Origin: Spisula solida
Taxonomy: Eukaryota; Mollusca; Bivalvia; Venerida; Mactridae
Assembly: GCA_947247005.1 (NCBI GenBank)
Contig: OX365952.1
Span: forward strand, 8,268,501 to 8,332,500
DNA: 64,000 bases
Direction of reading: 5' to 3'
In this document: one piece after another, positions 11,501-22,780 of the stretch
Layout: every line of letters begins with the position of its first letter
Position numbering within the stretch: position 1 is the stretch's first letter
Program-made: the position numbers and the translations under genes
Notes under the pieces: model-generated
Database searches by the model: none
What the model was told of the DNA's origin: nothing
Seen by the model: only the letters and a program-made list of their open reading frames with translations

Positions 11501-14288
11501 TAAACTACTAAATGGTTGTAGATTACACAGTGTACCTTCACGTCACTGCAATACAGACATCTTATTTTCCTATCCTTGGTAGTGTGCTTCTTGGTAACTT
11601 GGTTAGGTTGCTCCGCCTTCCATCCTCCCTTTCGCATATCATTATTTGATATTCCTTAAACATGCATATATATTAAAACTACAGCTACTGGAGTTTGAAT
11701 TGTATTAAAGTTAATAATATGTACAAGTATGATGTCCCCAAAAATTTATATATTCATTATTCTGCGTACACACCTCTCCTATATTAATTGAATTTTGTAT
11801 TGGTCAATTGTTCAAACTTTACTACGATACCAAAAATTTTTGAATGAAGCATAAGAACCTGTTCATGTGTGCATTCCTCATGATCGTGTCTTTGCTATTT
11901 TTAGATGGTTTTTTCACATACCTTTCCTTTTCACATACTTACTGCAGTTTACTTTTTGCCCCCTCCCCCACCCACTTCTTGGATTATACAGAATTGTCAC
12001 TTCATACTCTGTGAGTGTCTGGCGGTTATAGGATAATCTAATATTAACTGTGATACAGTCGAAACCTTGTTAATTTGACGAACTTCTATCTATTCACCCT
12101 GTCTCATCTGAAGTAAATATCAGATCCAGGGTACTGTTTTATCAAGGCACTGAAAGTCTTATGGAAATCTTAAAATTTCCGCACAAATTTAAATTTCATT
12201 TCTCTAACAACCAAAAACTGTGGACAGATATAGTTTGTAGGAGTTCATTAAAGAAAACATTATTGATATTACAGATCCTGTTACCACAATTAGCTTGGTA
12301 GGCCCTAGTCTCCTGAAGCATTTCAAGAAAAAATCTCAGATTTCGCTCAAATTAGAGTTTGAACTCTTGAATTTTTACTGTTTATATAAACTCAGAATAA
12401 TGTTTCTGTTTTGTGATGCCAATTTTGAGTCCAGCCTCTTATAGTAATAACGTCACAGACATATAACAAAACTTAAGCTGAGATTTAGCTCAAATTGAGA
12501 TGCTTCAGAATATCGAGGCCAGTCCCCGATCTCCCGAAACATCTCATTATGAGATAAAACTCAGCTCAAATTGTGTCGATTGTATTTTGAGTAAATTTCC
12601 TTGCGGGGTAAGACTCAAAATTGGTATCACCAAAATAAAAACATTGTTTAGAGCATTATATCATCAATATTCAAAGCACTCAAACTTGAGATTTGTCTTA
12701 AACTCAGATTCTTATTTTAGCAAAATCTCAAATTGAGCCGAGATTTCTCCTTGAGATGCTTCGGGAGATCGGGGCCAGATCTGATAACTTTGTAAAATAG
12801 TATATATCATATAAAGTACAGTTCATGGACAACTGGTTTCATTTCTTCAATAGAATTTCGAACTTTGTAGATTTAAAAGAACAAGTTCTGACTGTAGTAC
12901 CAGTATATATATATATGTATATGGAAATGTTAACAAAATTTCACAACAAATATATTGGATCTATATAGTTTATTGTAATAGAAGCCTACACCTTTTAACA
13001 TTTCAACATTTTTTCTGTCATTCTTAACCATCTCAACATACATTACATCTCTCTACTTTATATAGAACAAAATAGGTGCAAACTATTTAGTTCAAGGCAG
13101 CACTATTTGGGATGTGTGGAACCTGTAAAAAGTCACCCTGTACATATAGAATACTATGTTATCCATATCAACTGATTGCTGATGTGGTGTGATGTGGTCA
13201 TATTAATACTGGTTATTTGCGCAACCTTTATTTGGGTTAATGTTGCGATTGTGGCAAGTGGTCTTATGTGTTAGTACTTTACATTGCTAGGCCATGGTGC
13301 TAGGCCATGGTGCTAGGTCATGGTGCTAGGTCATGGTGCTAGGTCATGGTGCTAGGCCATGGTGCTAGGCCATGGTGCTAGGCCATGGTGCTAGGCCATG
13401 GTGCTAGGCCATGGTGCTAGGTCATGGTGCTAGGTCATGGTGCTAGGCCATGGTGCTTGGTCATGGTGCTAGGTCATGGTGCTAGGTCATGGTGCTAGGT
13501 CATGGTGCTAGGCCATGGTGCTAGGCCATGGTGCTAGGCCATGGTGCTAGGTCATGGTGCTAGGCCATGGTGCTAGGCCATGGTGCTAGGCCATGGTGCC
13601 ATACAATATGGCTTTGAATTTAACTGGTATTATTAATAAAGAGTAAACTTAACAAAAAATTCTTTTTACAAAATTTATAATATCTAAATCCTATTTCCCA
13701 CTGAGCATTTTTTGCCTCAGCGATGTACTCCCGATTGAAATTAATGAGCTATCAGGACATGGGTACTGTTTTATCAAAGCACTTACGGAAATCCTAAACT
13801 TCGATCAAATTTAAATCTTTATAATTTGTTTATTATTATAAAGTTTGGTGAGGTGCAATACTAATAATGATTCAGTTATTGAACTCATACAAAACATGTC
13901 TGTCACCAATGTGCAGTTGTTTAAGAATTACAAAGAATTTAAATTTGAGCGTAACTTTAAGATTTTTGTAAGTGCTTTGATAAAATAGTACCCAGGGGAA
14001 CAGGTTCCTTGTGGTCTAGGGAAAGCTTTGGGGAAGTTTATGATTTCGGAAGAAATTGTGATGAATCGGGTGGTATAGGAAGAAATCAGGAGAACATCAC
14101 CAATGTGGAATTTCACAGATAACATAAAATTTATAAAAGAAAAAAAAACTTTGCAAAGTAATCTTCAATACATTGTATAAATAAATGATACACTATTTTA
14201 CATTATTTTATTGCAGGTGAAGTCTGATCCGTATGCTACATTACCACGAACTCGCTCAAGACAAAGGCCAAGGTTGAATCAACGTTAG
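2549..14288 (+). CDS. Last two coding exons of an unrecognised gene (11.5 kb intron)
   Basis: Exon 2549-2688 begins after a CGTAG acceptor and ends at GAG|GTAAGT. The terminal exon 14217-14288 begins after TTGCAG and ends at a TAG stop at 14286-14288. The reading frame is continuous across the junction. Together they give about 70 residues of C-terminus: an acidic stretch (EEVEHENSLLEKHH, then DSEEETYTEE), a tyrosine pair (IIYYSP) and a basic, arginine-rich tail (LPRTRSRQRPRLNQR). The composition suggests a disordered cytoplasmic tail, but no family is recognised. Upstream exons lie left of the window. The intron contains the composite element at 4841-10296 and a tandem array at 13286. Real splice sites and an uninterrupted frame make the exons credible; the function is unknown. 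Confidence 0.6.
2689..4832. other. Intronic sequence with a dispersed repeat; no gene seen
   Basis: This is AT-rich intron of the unrecognised + strand gene. It contains the D1 repeat copy at 3472-4105. No exon-like segment with splice sites and a sustained frame was found. Confidence 0.5.
3472..4105 (+). repeat. Dispersed repeat family D1, longer copy
   Basis: It starts with GGGGTCCTACAAT, contains ATCCGGATTTGCTGCAC and CAGGATTGGGCATTATGCCTC, and ends near ACATCCTAATACCTTG. The same landmarks occur in the same order at 61153-61885. The beginning resembles a segment at about 6535-6600 within another repeat. No protein-coding frame spans it. It is probably a non-autonomous element of undetermined class. 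Confidence 0.65.
4950..6675 (+). mobile_element. Nested non-autonomous repeat inserted in the left terminal array
   Basis: It starts at TAGCTCACCTGAGCACGAAG, with a small hairpin (GAGCACGAAGTGCTC), and ends at GGGCCTTCTGGGCCCTCTTG, which can also fold into a hairpin. The flanks, AAAATATTTATTTTT on the left and TATGTTGTAATCTATTAT on the right, are contiguous in the neighbouring uninterrupted units at about 6870 and 7070, so the insertion point is clear. It includes GC-rich CGTCCGTCG repeats and stretches of a type that recurs at 23680-24310 and 63080. No long ORF is present. Similar AGCTCACCTGAGC sequences are, as I recall, abundant in bivalve genomes; the class was not determined. Confidence 0.65.
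8146..8202 (+). CDS. Possible short first exon (unconfirmed)
   Basis: An ATG at 8146 opens a 19-codon frame (MKYPYYVCSDNCDDFCIYCE) with four cysteines, ending at a good donor, GAG|GTAAGT, at 8202/8203. No partner exon was identified downstream on this strand. Without a donor the frame continues to 8439 with unremarkable sequence. It lies inside the composite element, so it may be part of that element or chance. Weakly supported. Confidence 0.2.
8943..9592 (-). CDS. SGNH/GDSL-type hydrolase domain, C-terminal two exons
   Basis: Exon 9592-9522 follows TTTTAG and ends at CCTAG|GTAAAT. Exon 9312-8943 follows TTTTTCAG and ends at TAA. The phases match (2 + 1 bases). The joined product reads GVPGMSTKRKF, then a helix ending RSKPRYVFINLGGNDID. 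This is the family pattern of a PG turn, a helix, a hydrophobic strand and the block III G-N-D motif. Block V is SDLVHPGLKEGG with the catalytic Asp and His. The block I GDS exon is missing. A weak candidate first exon (10550-10496, MSEQQLSEYIGSV) ends in another phase and would need a further exon between. SGNH enzymes are esterases or lipases, and such domains also occur in some retrotransposon proteins. The exons lie inside the composite element, between its inverted arrays, so the gene may be captured, trapped or element-borne. Confidence 0.6.
10305..12298. other. Intronic sequence, right of the composite element; no confirmed gene
   Basis: AT-rich intron of the unrecognised + strand gene. 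A weak minus-strand candidate exon at 10496-10550 and a 76-codon minus-strand frame at 10816-11046 are present without supporting partners. At about 12127-12195 lies one end (GGTACTGTTTTATCAA) of the MITE family that is complete at 13750-13996. Confidence 0.45.
12299..12776. mobile_element. Two adjacent copies of one MITE family
   Basis: Copy one runs from GGCCCTAGTCTCCTGAAGCA to GATGCTTCAGAATATCGAGG (about 12300-12520). Copy two runs from CCCCGATCTCCCGAAACATC to GATGCTTCGGGAGATCGGGG (about 12523-12775). Each has inverted ends of about 20-25 bp, and both contain CTCAAATTGAG-like motifs internally. The two copies are almost head to tail. There is no ORF. Confidence 0.65.
13286..13600 (+). repeat. 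13-bp minisatellite (about 24 copies)
   Basis: The unit is CTAGGCCATGGTG, alternating with CTAGGTCATGGTG. The copies differ almost only by this C/T change, so the array is young or well homogenised. Each unit contains CCATGG or TCATGG. It lies in the last intron of the unrecognised + strand gene, about 600 bp before its terminal exon. Confidence 0.95.
13750..13996. mobile_element. MITE with ~55-bp inverted ends
   Basis: The left end has GGGTACTGTTTTATCAAAGC and the right end GCTTTGATAAAATAGTACCC. The arms extend through ACTTACGGAAAT and AAATTTAAATTT-like segments. Partial copies occur at about 1-118 (right end only) and at 12127-12195 (left end only). No coding sequence. Confidence 0.7.
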
Positions 14289-14495
14289 TCTATGTTTAAA
14301 ATACTGTGATACATAACAATTATAAACTATGAATTTACAGAGATTCCTGAATGTTTGGCTTGAACGTGAATGTGTGAATAACTACAATGGCTAAGACTTT
14401 GTTTGCGTGTGTTGCATTTACATTCGGTGGCCATTGTGGTACTTGCTGTGTGCTGTTAGTTGTAGTGAGACTGCATGTGAGCTTTAGGCATTTTA

Positions 14496-15070
14496 CATCC
14501 ATTTGTTTGGTATAGTACATTCAACGTATCATGTTTCCATTTGTTTGGTATAGTACATTCAACGTATCATGTTTCCATTTGTTTGGTATAGCGCATTCAA
14601 CATATCATGTTTCCATTTGTTTGGTAGTTTAGGACTGGGACGATTTCTCAGATGCGATTTGATTGCAAGGTAAAACTGGTCAAAATTGCTCAAAAACAAT
14701 ACACACCCTACAATGCCAATAAAATGTATGTTACTGTATGTATACATTTTATATTTGACAACAACATGCATGTATGTGTTTATCGACACCTAAACTGGTA
14801 CAATAGCAGTATGTGTTAGGGTAACTTGTGATACATGAATCCATATGCTATCTTATAATTTATATTGATATTTTATACATCAGAGGATAATAGAAACACA
14901 AATTAGTTCAGCTGCTGAAAGTACCATAATATGGTCGTCATGAAATTTTCACTATGGCACCTGATTAACCAGTTCAATTCAATTTCATTCAAATGATTAA
15001 CCAGTTTCAGAATATTGAAATCGTCCCGGTCCTAGTATAGTACGTTCAACGTATCATGTGATGTTCATTT
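14496..15070 (+). repeat. 38-bp tandem repeat interrupted by a MITE
   Basis: The unit begins GTTTCCATTTGTTTGGTATA and ends ACATTCAACGTATCAT. About three full copies precede 14626. The next copy is cut after TTTGGTA and resumes at 15036 as TATAGTACGTTCAACGTATC. The element between them is listed separately. Confidence 0.8.
14627..15035. mobile_element. 409-bp MITE with TA target duplication
   Basis: The left end is GTTTAGGACTGGGACGATTTC and the right end is GAAATCGTCCCGGTCCTAG, an inverted pair. It sits exactly between TTGGTA and TATAGTAC of the 38-bp tandem repeat, so comparison with neighbouring units shows the empty site and a duplicated TA. This fits the Tc1/mariner-type target preference. 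No transposase. Confidence 0.8.
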
Positions 15071-15399
15071 AGTCTGTACTGCTATACTCTTCTTAATTTG
15101 ATCTCGCGACTATAGTGGTTATAGGAATACTATTATCTCATTGATAAATCTGACTTGAACTTCAAACTGACTTGATCTGAAGTTTTAACTGTTAAACTCA
15201 CTTTGGTGTTTACAGTTCCATCCGATTTCAACTGTTTGATCCATGTCATTCTATCATGTAGAAAATTTTCACTTGATAAATTTGTTGTTTTGTTTTGTTT
15301 TTCAATCTATTCTTTAAGTTACGACTTAGCATCCATGACATTATCATAGTTTTCATGAAACTAGACTATAATGATCATTACTGATGTCACTCAAATTTA

Positions 15400-15760
15400 C
15401 CTTGACATTAGGTAACATTTTCATGCCTTGCCAGGGTTACCATTATTATGACCTTGACATTAGTAACCATTCTTGTGACCTTTTGACATTAGTAAACAGT
15501 CTTATAACCTTGACATTAGTTACCATTCTTATGACCTTGACATTAGTTATTATTCTTGTGTCCTTGACATAAGTTAACATTTTCATGACCTTGACATAAG
15601 TTACCATTCTTATGACCTTGACATGTTTATCATTTACATGACCGTGACATAAGGTACCATTCTTATGACCTTTGACATTATTTACCATTGTCATAACCTT
15701 GACATAAGTTACCATTTTCATGACCTGGACATTAGTTATTATTTATTATGACTACTACAT
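15400..15760 (+). repeat. ~27-bp degenerate minisatellite
   Basis: About 13 copies of CCTTGACATTAGTTACCATT followed by CTTATGA, with substitutions and 1-2 base length changes. Both strands stay open across it in some frames (for example repeated VKVI/MVT on the minus strand), a consequence of the near 27-bp period rather than evidence of a gene. Confidence 0.85.
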
Positions 15761-17979
15761 TGGTTGAGATTATTATGATCTTGGTTTCTATAGGTAGATC
15801 TACTGTTATTATGTACACTGTTTTATGATCATGTAACTCATTAGTGTGTTTATCAATAGGTATGAGAGTATACATATACATGATACTAGATCTATGTATG
15901 TGCAAAATGGTGAATTTTTTGTGCTTATATATTATTATTATTATGTGAATGTACGCAATGTACATATGTAAATATGACTTGTGTGTTCACAAATCCTGTA
16001 CATATACTTAATAAGGATGCTGATGATCTGAATATTATAATGTGAATGGGTAAACACTGTCAGGATTTTTTCTGAACTTCAGGATTTTTAGTGTCCAAAA
16101 GCAGTCTGTTTTCTCAATTTTTCCTACGTAAATTGACAGTTTTTTTCCAGGATTTTCAAAACTTTCCAACTTTTACAGGGGTGTCAATATTCCTGATTTA
16201 TTTTTTCTATCCTAATAGAGCTATTAATCATGATCAAAATGAAAATTATTTGATGCAAATAGCTCAAAAAATAGTAAAGTTTTGGTCAATTTAACCTTGT
16301 CTGAAGAAATTTCTTTATTACAAACTCATTTTTAACTGAATTATATATGCAAACAATGAGGTTGAAGGCCTATTGTTTGGCAAAAATGGTCAGCCGCATA
16401 TGATTTTCAGGATATGTAATTTGGCTTTGTTGAAACCCTTGCTTTTACCCATGAATGTGTTTGAGGTGTAGTTATTAGTAATGTGTTTGTTGGAACTATG
16501 GTCTTGTTTTAACCCATTACTCCATATACCTCCAATACAACAACAAAATTTGGGTTTCCCAAATGTTTTTTCTTTAGACTAAGAGAGGTTGTGCTATACG
16601 CAGAGTTTGGTTCCTAGCATAAACAAGATACATTTTTGTTTCTGGTATCGTTTTTGTTAGGGAACCAGTCATCTTGCTGCCTTAAATATGTTTGTTATAT
16701 TTAATATATATATATTAAGTTTCAGTTAGCGCTGTGTAAAAGGCATTCTTTGTTGAGATTTATTTCGGTTTTGAATTTAACAAATATTACCCAGCTTTTC
16801 ATGTTAAACTTTTAAAAAGTACATACATATATGTTTGATAGGGTAGTTCATTTAATGTACATGAAATGTTAAATGTGGATGAAAACAAGATGTTTCACCT
16901 AAAAAAATATAAATACCAGTTTTGATTTTCCTTTGTCTGACAGTCTCGTAACCCAAAAGTAGATAATAATTTTTCACTGAGCTTGATTTCTGTGAAATTG
17001 GAATGCCTTATTGTTTTTCATTGATTAATTATTACCCCACAAACATGGTTCAAAGGGGTGTAAATAGGAGTCATAATTATGGGTTAGTTGTCTGTTGCAG
17101 AAACTTGGGAAATAAATTATTTCTATTAAGGGATTTGTACAAAACATCATACACATGATCGCCATTATGTACCAATGTATTAAACTCATTGTCCGTTTGT
17201 GAGTGATCAGGCATTACAGAGTTATTGCCCTTGATTCCAATCTGTCCAAAACACATATTGTCCTAAATGAAATAGTACTGCATATGCAAATGTGTGTGAC
17301 TTAATTTTCCGTTTGTGGCAGATCATGCATGGCAGTTATTGCCCTTGAATTGGAGGATTTTGTTCCGTCCAAAACACATTTGTCCAAAAATGAAATAGTA
17401 CTGCGCATGCTTATTCGGTGACTGAATTTTTGTTTGTGTCAGTTCAGACATTGTGCACAGAGTTATTGGACTTGGGAGGATTACTAGTGTTTGCTATATT
17501 CTTGTTAGGTCTGTGGTTCCGTTGTGGAACATACTGGCTACTGTTGATGTTATATTGCAAGGGCATTATTCGCAATCAGTGATATGTTTTAATGTTGTTT
17601 CATCAATGTTGAAGATTATGTTGCTTGCATGCCTTCAAGGTACCTGAGTCTTTCACTGTTTTTTAATGCATGAATGGTACTATTTTCTTTTGCAGTAATA
17701 GGACACATTTTGTGTACACTCCCCTTATCCACCAACATTCAAAACTATAACTTAGACTGACAATACCAAATTTAGGATTAATCCACTTTTATAGACTTGT
17801 ATGTAAATGTATATATTTTACCCTTTTAACTTGACAGAATATAGAGAGCTATATGGTACAACTATTGGTGGCTACTCACGTAAAAGCTTTTTTAGCGAGT
17901 TACTTTTTCGGAATATTTTCATATACTGTCCGGGATAGTACATCAATAAAAACTTATTCTCAGACAGATGATGATGTTG

Positions 17980-18230
17980 TATAGTACGGAGAATTTGACC
18001 CGACTCTTGACCTTCTATTAGCATAATTTAACAGCTGATATCTTGTATATATTTATAATCCTGATTGCATGTTAATAAGCAGAAAGTATCACGAAGATGC
18101 TTGAGGGGCAATACTTATACCAATCTAAGGGGCCGATATTGCACAATTTGCTCGCGGAAATTTGTATATTCAGCGCAAGAACCTTGAAATATAATAATAC
18201 ATAAAGGTCAGGATCAGGTCAAATTCTCTG
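17980..18230 (+). mobile_element. MITE family with TATAGTACGGAG end, inverted relative copy
   Basis: It starts TATAGTACGGAGAATTTGAC and is related, in opposite orientation, to the copy at 37485-37757. Shared internal segments include ATATTGCACAATTTGCT and CACGAAGATGCT. The right end keeps GGTCAAATTCTC but lacks the terminal GTACTATA, so this copy is eroded. Confidence 0.6.
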
Positions 18231-21200
18231 AATAACAATTTTGTAATGAATTGTGTTAAGTGAAATGTCAGTATGTGTATACTTGAATTGGATGCTTCAT
18301 TACTCTTATGATTGACTGACATATCGCTGGCTTAGAATTAGAAGGTCGTAAATGCTACTTACAACCTTATAAGACTCATGCGTATTTGAAATCTGCGTCT
18401 CATGGTGTTTCTCATGAGCCTATTTTCATGAAAATCGGAAGTGGTCATGTTGACCAAACTAAAGTTTAAAAAGCTTGTTTTTCCATAAGTAAAGAATAGT
18501 TTTTGGACTGTGTTTTCTTGTTTTCTCAAAATATTGATTTTGTACTAACTTACAACTTTCTAAGCCAGCAATCTATTGTAATTTTATAGTCTTATTTATT
18601 GATTTGTGTTTGAAGTTTACTTGTTTTATATAATTACACACCTTGCATGAAATGCATACATAATTGTCTTCCATTTGTGTGTACAGTGCCACCTCCTGAC
18701 AGTACTATCAGTTTGTGAGATTAGGAGGTGTAGTTAGCTCTATAAGCAGGTTTAATATTAGTTATACATATGAAAAGGTAATTCTAACCAAACTTGGTAA
18801 ACTATTAAAATTGGAAGGGCTTGGGTTTGTTATTTAACCCTTACTTAATGATGCATTTGTTTATCCATGTAGCTGCTTTCCAATGCATTTACATGAACTT
18901 GATAACAATGCAAATCGGCGTCAGTCATTTTCCCCCCTAATGTGACCTAGTTATGCTGCTGGGATGCAAATTTCAGGTCCTTGTTTGAAAGGTGGTCACT
19001 CGGATAAAATTGTTTGTAAAATTATATTTATTGATGTTAACACTTACAGATTATGCTTGTTATGGTATACTCTAAGATCAGTATTTTTCGTAGTGTTTGA
19101 ATTTTCATTGATATCGTGGTTTAGCTCAACCATAAAATTTAACCCTCACAAATAATTGACCTCCCAAAAACGTTTTGTAATCACGAAAATTTTACAAAAA
19201 ATCCACTAAATTTAATGCCCACGAAAAAAAGTGATTTAATACATTTATTTGTCATTTGATTCAATTACATATTTGTCATTTGATTCAATTACAAAGTTAA
19301 CCGACTAGTTCTGCTCCCACCAGACTTTCATCATTAAACTGATACATGTAGTCCTTGTAATGCATGACAAAATAACGAGAGTTGACTGTATGCATGTATC
19401 TTGAATCATAGAATCATCCAAAAACTTGTACACATACATGCATTTATCCAGAGCGGGTGTCGGGGACCTGGATACCTAGGAATTTTGGCAAAATATGATT
19501 TAAATATGAAATGAGTACATTGAATATCTGTGCAAAGAGTTTGCCGGGACCCCTCTTTGAAAAATAACGTGTCAGATAACCTTCATTGTTGAGCCCTTTC
19601 CTGGATCTGCGCATGTATACAAATACACCGTTTTGTATTTACATTAGCACCCGCATGATTTTGTTCACTTTAACAATGATACCTCAGTGAGTATTTGTAT
19701 GTATATATTTGACAGTTTCTATATGATTTTCTTTTAATTCAAAGATTTTGTTAGTTTTTATTATTCCTCCGATTAGTTATTACAATTGTACATTGTATTT
19801 ATCTTTGTGATACAGGAATCTGAACATGCTGTGGTTATGTACTCATGAGTGACAGTTTATGCATTTATGTTAGAAATTAATTTATTGCCATGGTAAGCAC
19901 TATAGCTATCATGTTGATTGTTGATTATTATGCTTACATGTATACCATACTTACTTGTTTGTTTTAACCTTTCTTGTTCCTATGAGGCAACCCGCTTTTG
20001 CAAGTTTATTTCTCCACTTTTTCTGCAGTGTGTTGCTCTCTTTGCATTAAAACCTATCCACGACTATTAGCATGACAATAGCGAATCTTTTCTATGTCAT
20101 TACTGGTCGTCCTTTCTTTCTCCAAACATATTTACCCATCCAGAGTATGTCTGCTAATTGTAGAAATGTCTTAAATGTACATTTACCTACTTGGCTGTAT
20201 GTATCTGTATTTTGTATACGGGACATAGACATTGCTTTGACGTGTCATTTCTGCTCAAACATTGTCCAGTTCACAAACTTTATAACTCACAAAAATATCG
20301 ACAGTATACATACAGGGTGATAAAAAAATTTGTTCTCAAAATTTAAATTCATATTAAGTTTTATTTGAGCTATGTACGCAGTAAACAATGATAAGTTCTT
20401 ACCCTTATAGCTTCATTTAATGCCAGAGAGATTAGAACAATGGTAGAACCCTCCAAATTTTTCAACCTACAAATTTTACAGTCTTCTGAGGTCAGAAAAA
20501 TAAAATATTGAAACATACAAAGTATACAGATGTTCTTAGTTTGTGCTTATATTTTCCACATGGTAACGTGAAGCTAGCAGAAGGTACTTGTTATAAAATG
20601 TGGACTGAGCACAAATTCAATCAATATGCTGCTTTGTTTGATTGCAAATAGATGTAACCCAGTCTTCAATTTTATTCTTCTGAATGTGCACATCAAGTAA
20701 AAAGGATCTATAATTTCTGTATTGACATTGTTATCATGCATGCCATTTACATTATAATCATTATTTCTCTGAATTGTTTTGTGTAAAACATTGAGGTCAT
20801 ATTGTCACCATTTATGTCAGTTTGACCTTGAGATTAGATACCAGTTCTGTACTGACCTGGCAGACTCGGGACTGAACAAAGACCACCACCAGTACTACAT
20901 AATATTACATACAGCAAAATTCCACCTCATATGGTATAAACATTAAATTATTCATTTCACTTTTTGTTTCTGGAACTTTTGTGAGATCATTAGAATGGTA
21001 ACTGAACTATATTATACTGCATGTAACTTTTATCAGTTCCATTTGTGCATTTTTATTTCCATATCTCCACAAAGTTTTTATTAGGTTATGTAACTTACTT
21101 TCTATTTCACATTGCTTTTGAGTATTTCTGGCCGTTTATTTTGGCATTCCTTTCATTGTCTGATATATTTTTTTAAAAGTTCAGATTTTTTATTCCCAAT

Positions 21201-22704
21201 AAAGTCATGCTGATCTTTGAGATGGAGGAAGCAAAGGAATAAGAATTGTATTTACCTCTGATTGAGAGATTTCAAATGTCACACAAAATCATCCTGAGAA
21301 AGTTTCGATGATCCAAGTTGTTTATTTCCAACCTCATCTTTATTGTTTCATTTAGTTTTCTTTGGCTTTATTTATTGATTGTGTTTTCTTTTTTGGGTAG
21401 CTTTTTGGGGATATTTTGGCATTTTTTGCTTTTGGTAAATATACAATGCATTCCTTACGTCTGCTCAAGTGAACTGTCTTGTTTTGTCTTCATTGTTTTT
21501 TCTGAAGTGAGTTTCTTCTTTATTTTGGTGACTCATTTTTATAGACTCTTCCATACCTTATACTACAAACCTGAATTACTAATCAGATCATTGGAACAGC
21601 TATCATTTTGAAATAAATGTTTTAAACTCTTCACACCAGTTTCTTCCCCTTAGAGGTAGATTAACAGTTTACAAAATTATCTCTTGTCTGTCAAGTTGGT
21701 CTGGGATAAGTAACTTATGCAGGAATGTATGATATGACAGAAAACGATTCACTAATGTGCTGATTCTGACAAATAGTTCTGATACCTCTATAAAGTATGG
21801 GGAGGTAACTGTCACTAGGAGAGTTTGACTAATGTTTCCTCTTCGTTCTCTCACTGCGTGGTCACATTATAAATAGTTGGTTGTTAAGATAGGCTACACT
21901 TTATTTGCATACGTTGAATTCCTCAGTTTGTCACAGGGTTAATTTATTTGGAAATCATTGAGTGACTAAATTACATGTACAGTAAAAGCTCTATAGAATA
22001 CCACCTCAATCAAAACTTACCCAAAATTAAGTACAAAATAATGTACAACTTAAGTAACTTTTTAGTACTTTATTTTACCACAGTGTTAAGACGTAACCTA
22101 AGTAATGTGAGCCTTCAAGATTCTTACTGTTGGTGTGCTTGTGGAGTAATTTACGTTAAATATACACAATTAATGCCAATAACCTCTCACCTGTTTATGT
22201 TAAATGCACCATTTGTATGTACATGTATAGTTTTGTTCCGATTATATGGCGAGGTCGTTTACATGTATGTAGTAATTTCATGTATGATAATTATGTAAGC
22301 AATATTTACAATGCTGTTTGTAAATAAAATTAAATTTGCTTTTTGTGTGTTTGTTTTACACCATATGTACAGTCAGCTGGCTGAACAGACCGTGTCATGT
22401 CTGACGGTGATATTAGACTGGTACTTTCATTCAGTTATAGTTGAACAGGAACATGCGTTGACTTAGCTTACCAGTTTTTCCAGGATCAAGTTTTGACTTT
22501 TCTGAACCAGTTTTCCTGGAATTAATTTCAACCAATACTGACAAGCTTTTCCACAAGTGACTGACATCTCCACACGTTATGCTCATTCTTCCTTGGTATA
22601 TGTATATACTAATAATCTAACTATGTTATCATTCTAACGTGTAAATGAAAGTATGAAACTGAAACTAGTTATTACATGCACAAAATAAAGTTATGTGCAT
22701 AACA
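18231..22704. other. Intergenic sequence, no gene seen
   Basis: AT-rich sequence. A repeat at about 18310-18500 (landmarks TTAGAATTAGAAGGTCG, CCTATTTTCATGAAAATCG, AGCTTGTTTTTCCATAAGTA) has an inverted relative at about 24530-24690 inside the C1q gene intron. A direct duplication of ATTTGTCATTTGATTCAATT occurs at about 19247-19292. No exon was recognised. Confidence 0.45.
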
Positions 22705-22705
22705 T

Positions 22706-22711
22706 TTTATT
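22706..22711 (-). promoter_or_regulatory. Poly(A) signal of the C1q-domain gene
   Basis: AATAAA on the minus strand, about 70 bases downstream of the TAA stop at 22781-22783. Position and match fit the cleavage signal for the C1q-domain transcript. Confidence 0.6.
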
Positions 22712-22780
22712 GTAGGTCTAATTATTGCCAAGCTATTAAATACTAATATATCAGTCAGTTGTGAATCATTAGAGAGAAGG

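Larger units (their letters stand above)
14289..17979. other. Intergenic repeats, no gene seen
   Basis: After the stop codon at 14288 there is a 38-bp tandem repeat split by a MITE (14496-15070), a ~27-bp degenerate array (15400-15760), and AT-rich single-copy-looking sequence. Between about 17189 and 17480 a unit of roughly 120-135 bp occurs three times in tandem (landmarks: AGTTATTGCCCTTGA, GTCCAAAACACAT, AAATGAAATAGTACTGC), degenerating rightwards. No exon was recognised. Confidence 0.5.

Noticed and set aside
15446..15721. Minus-strand frame with VKVI/MVTYVK repeats
   Set aside because: By-product of the ~27-bp degenerate tandem repeat.
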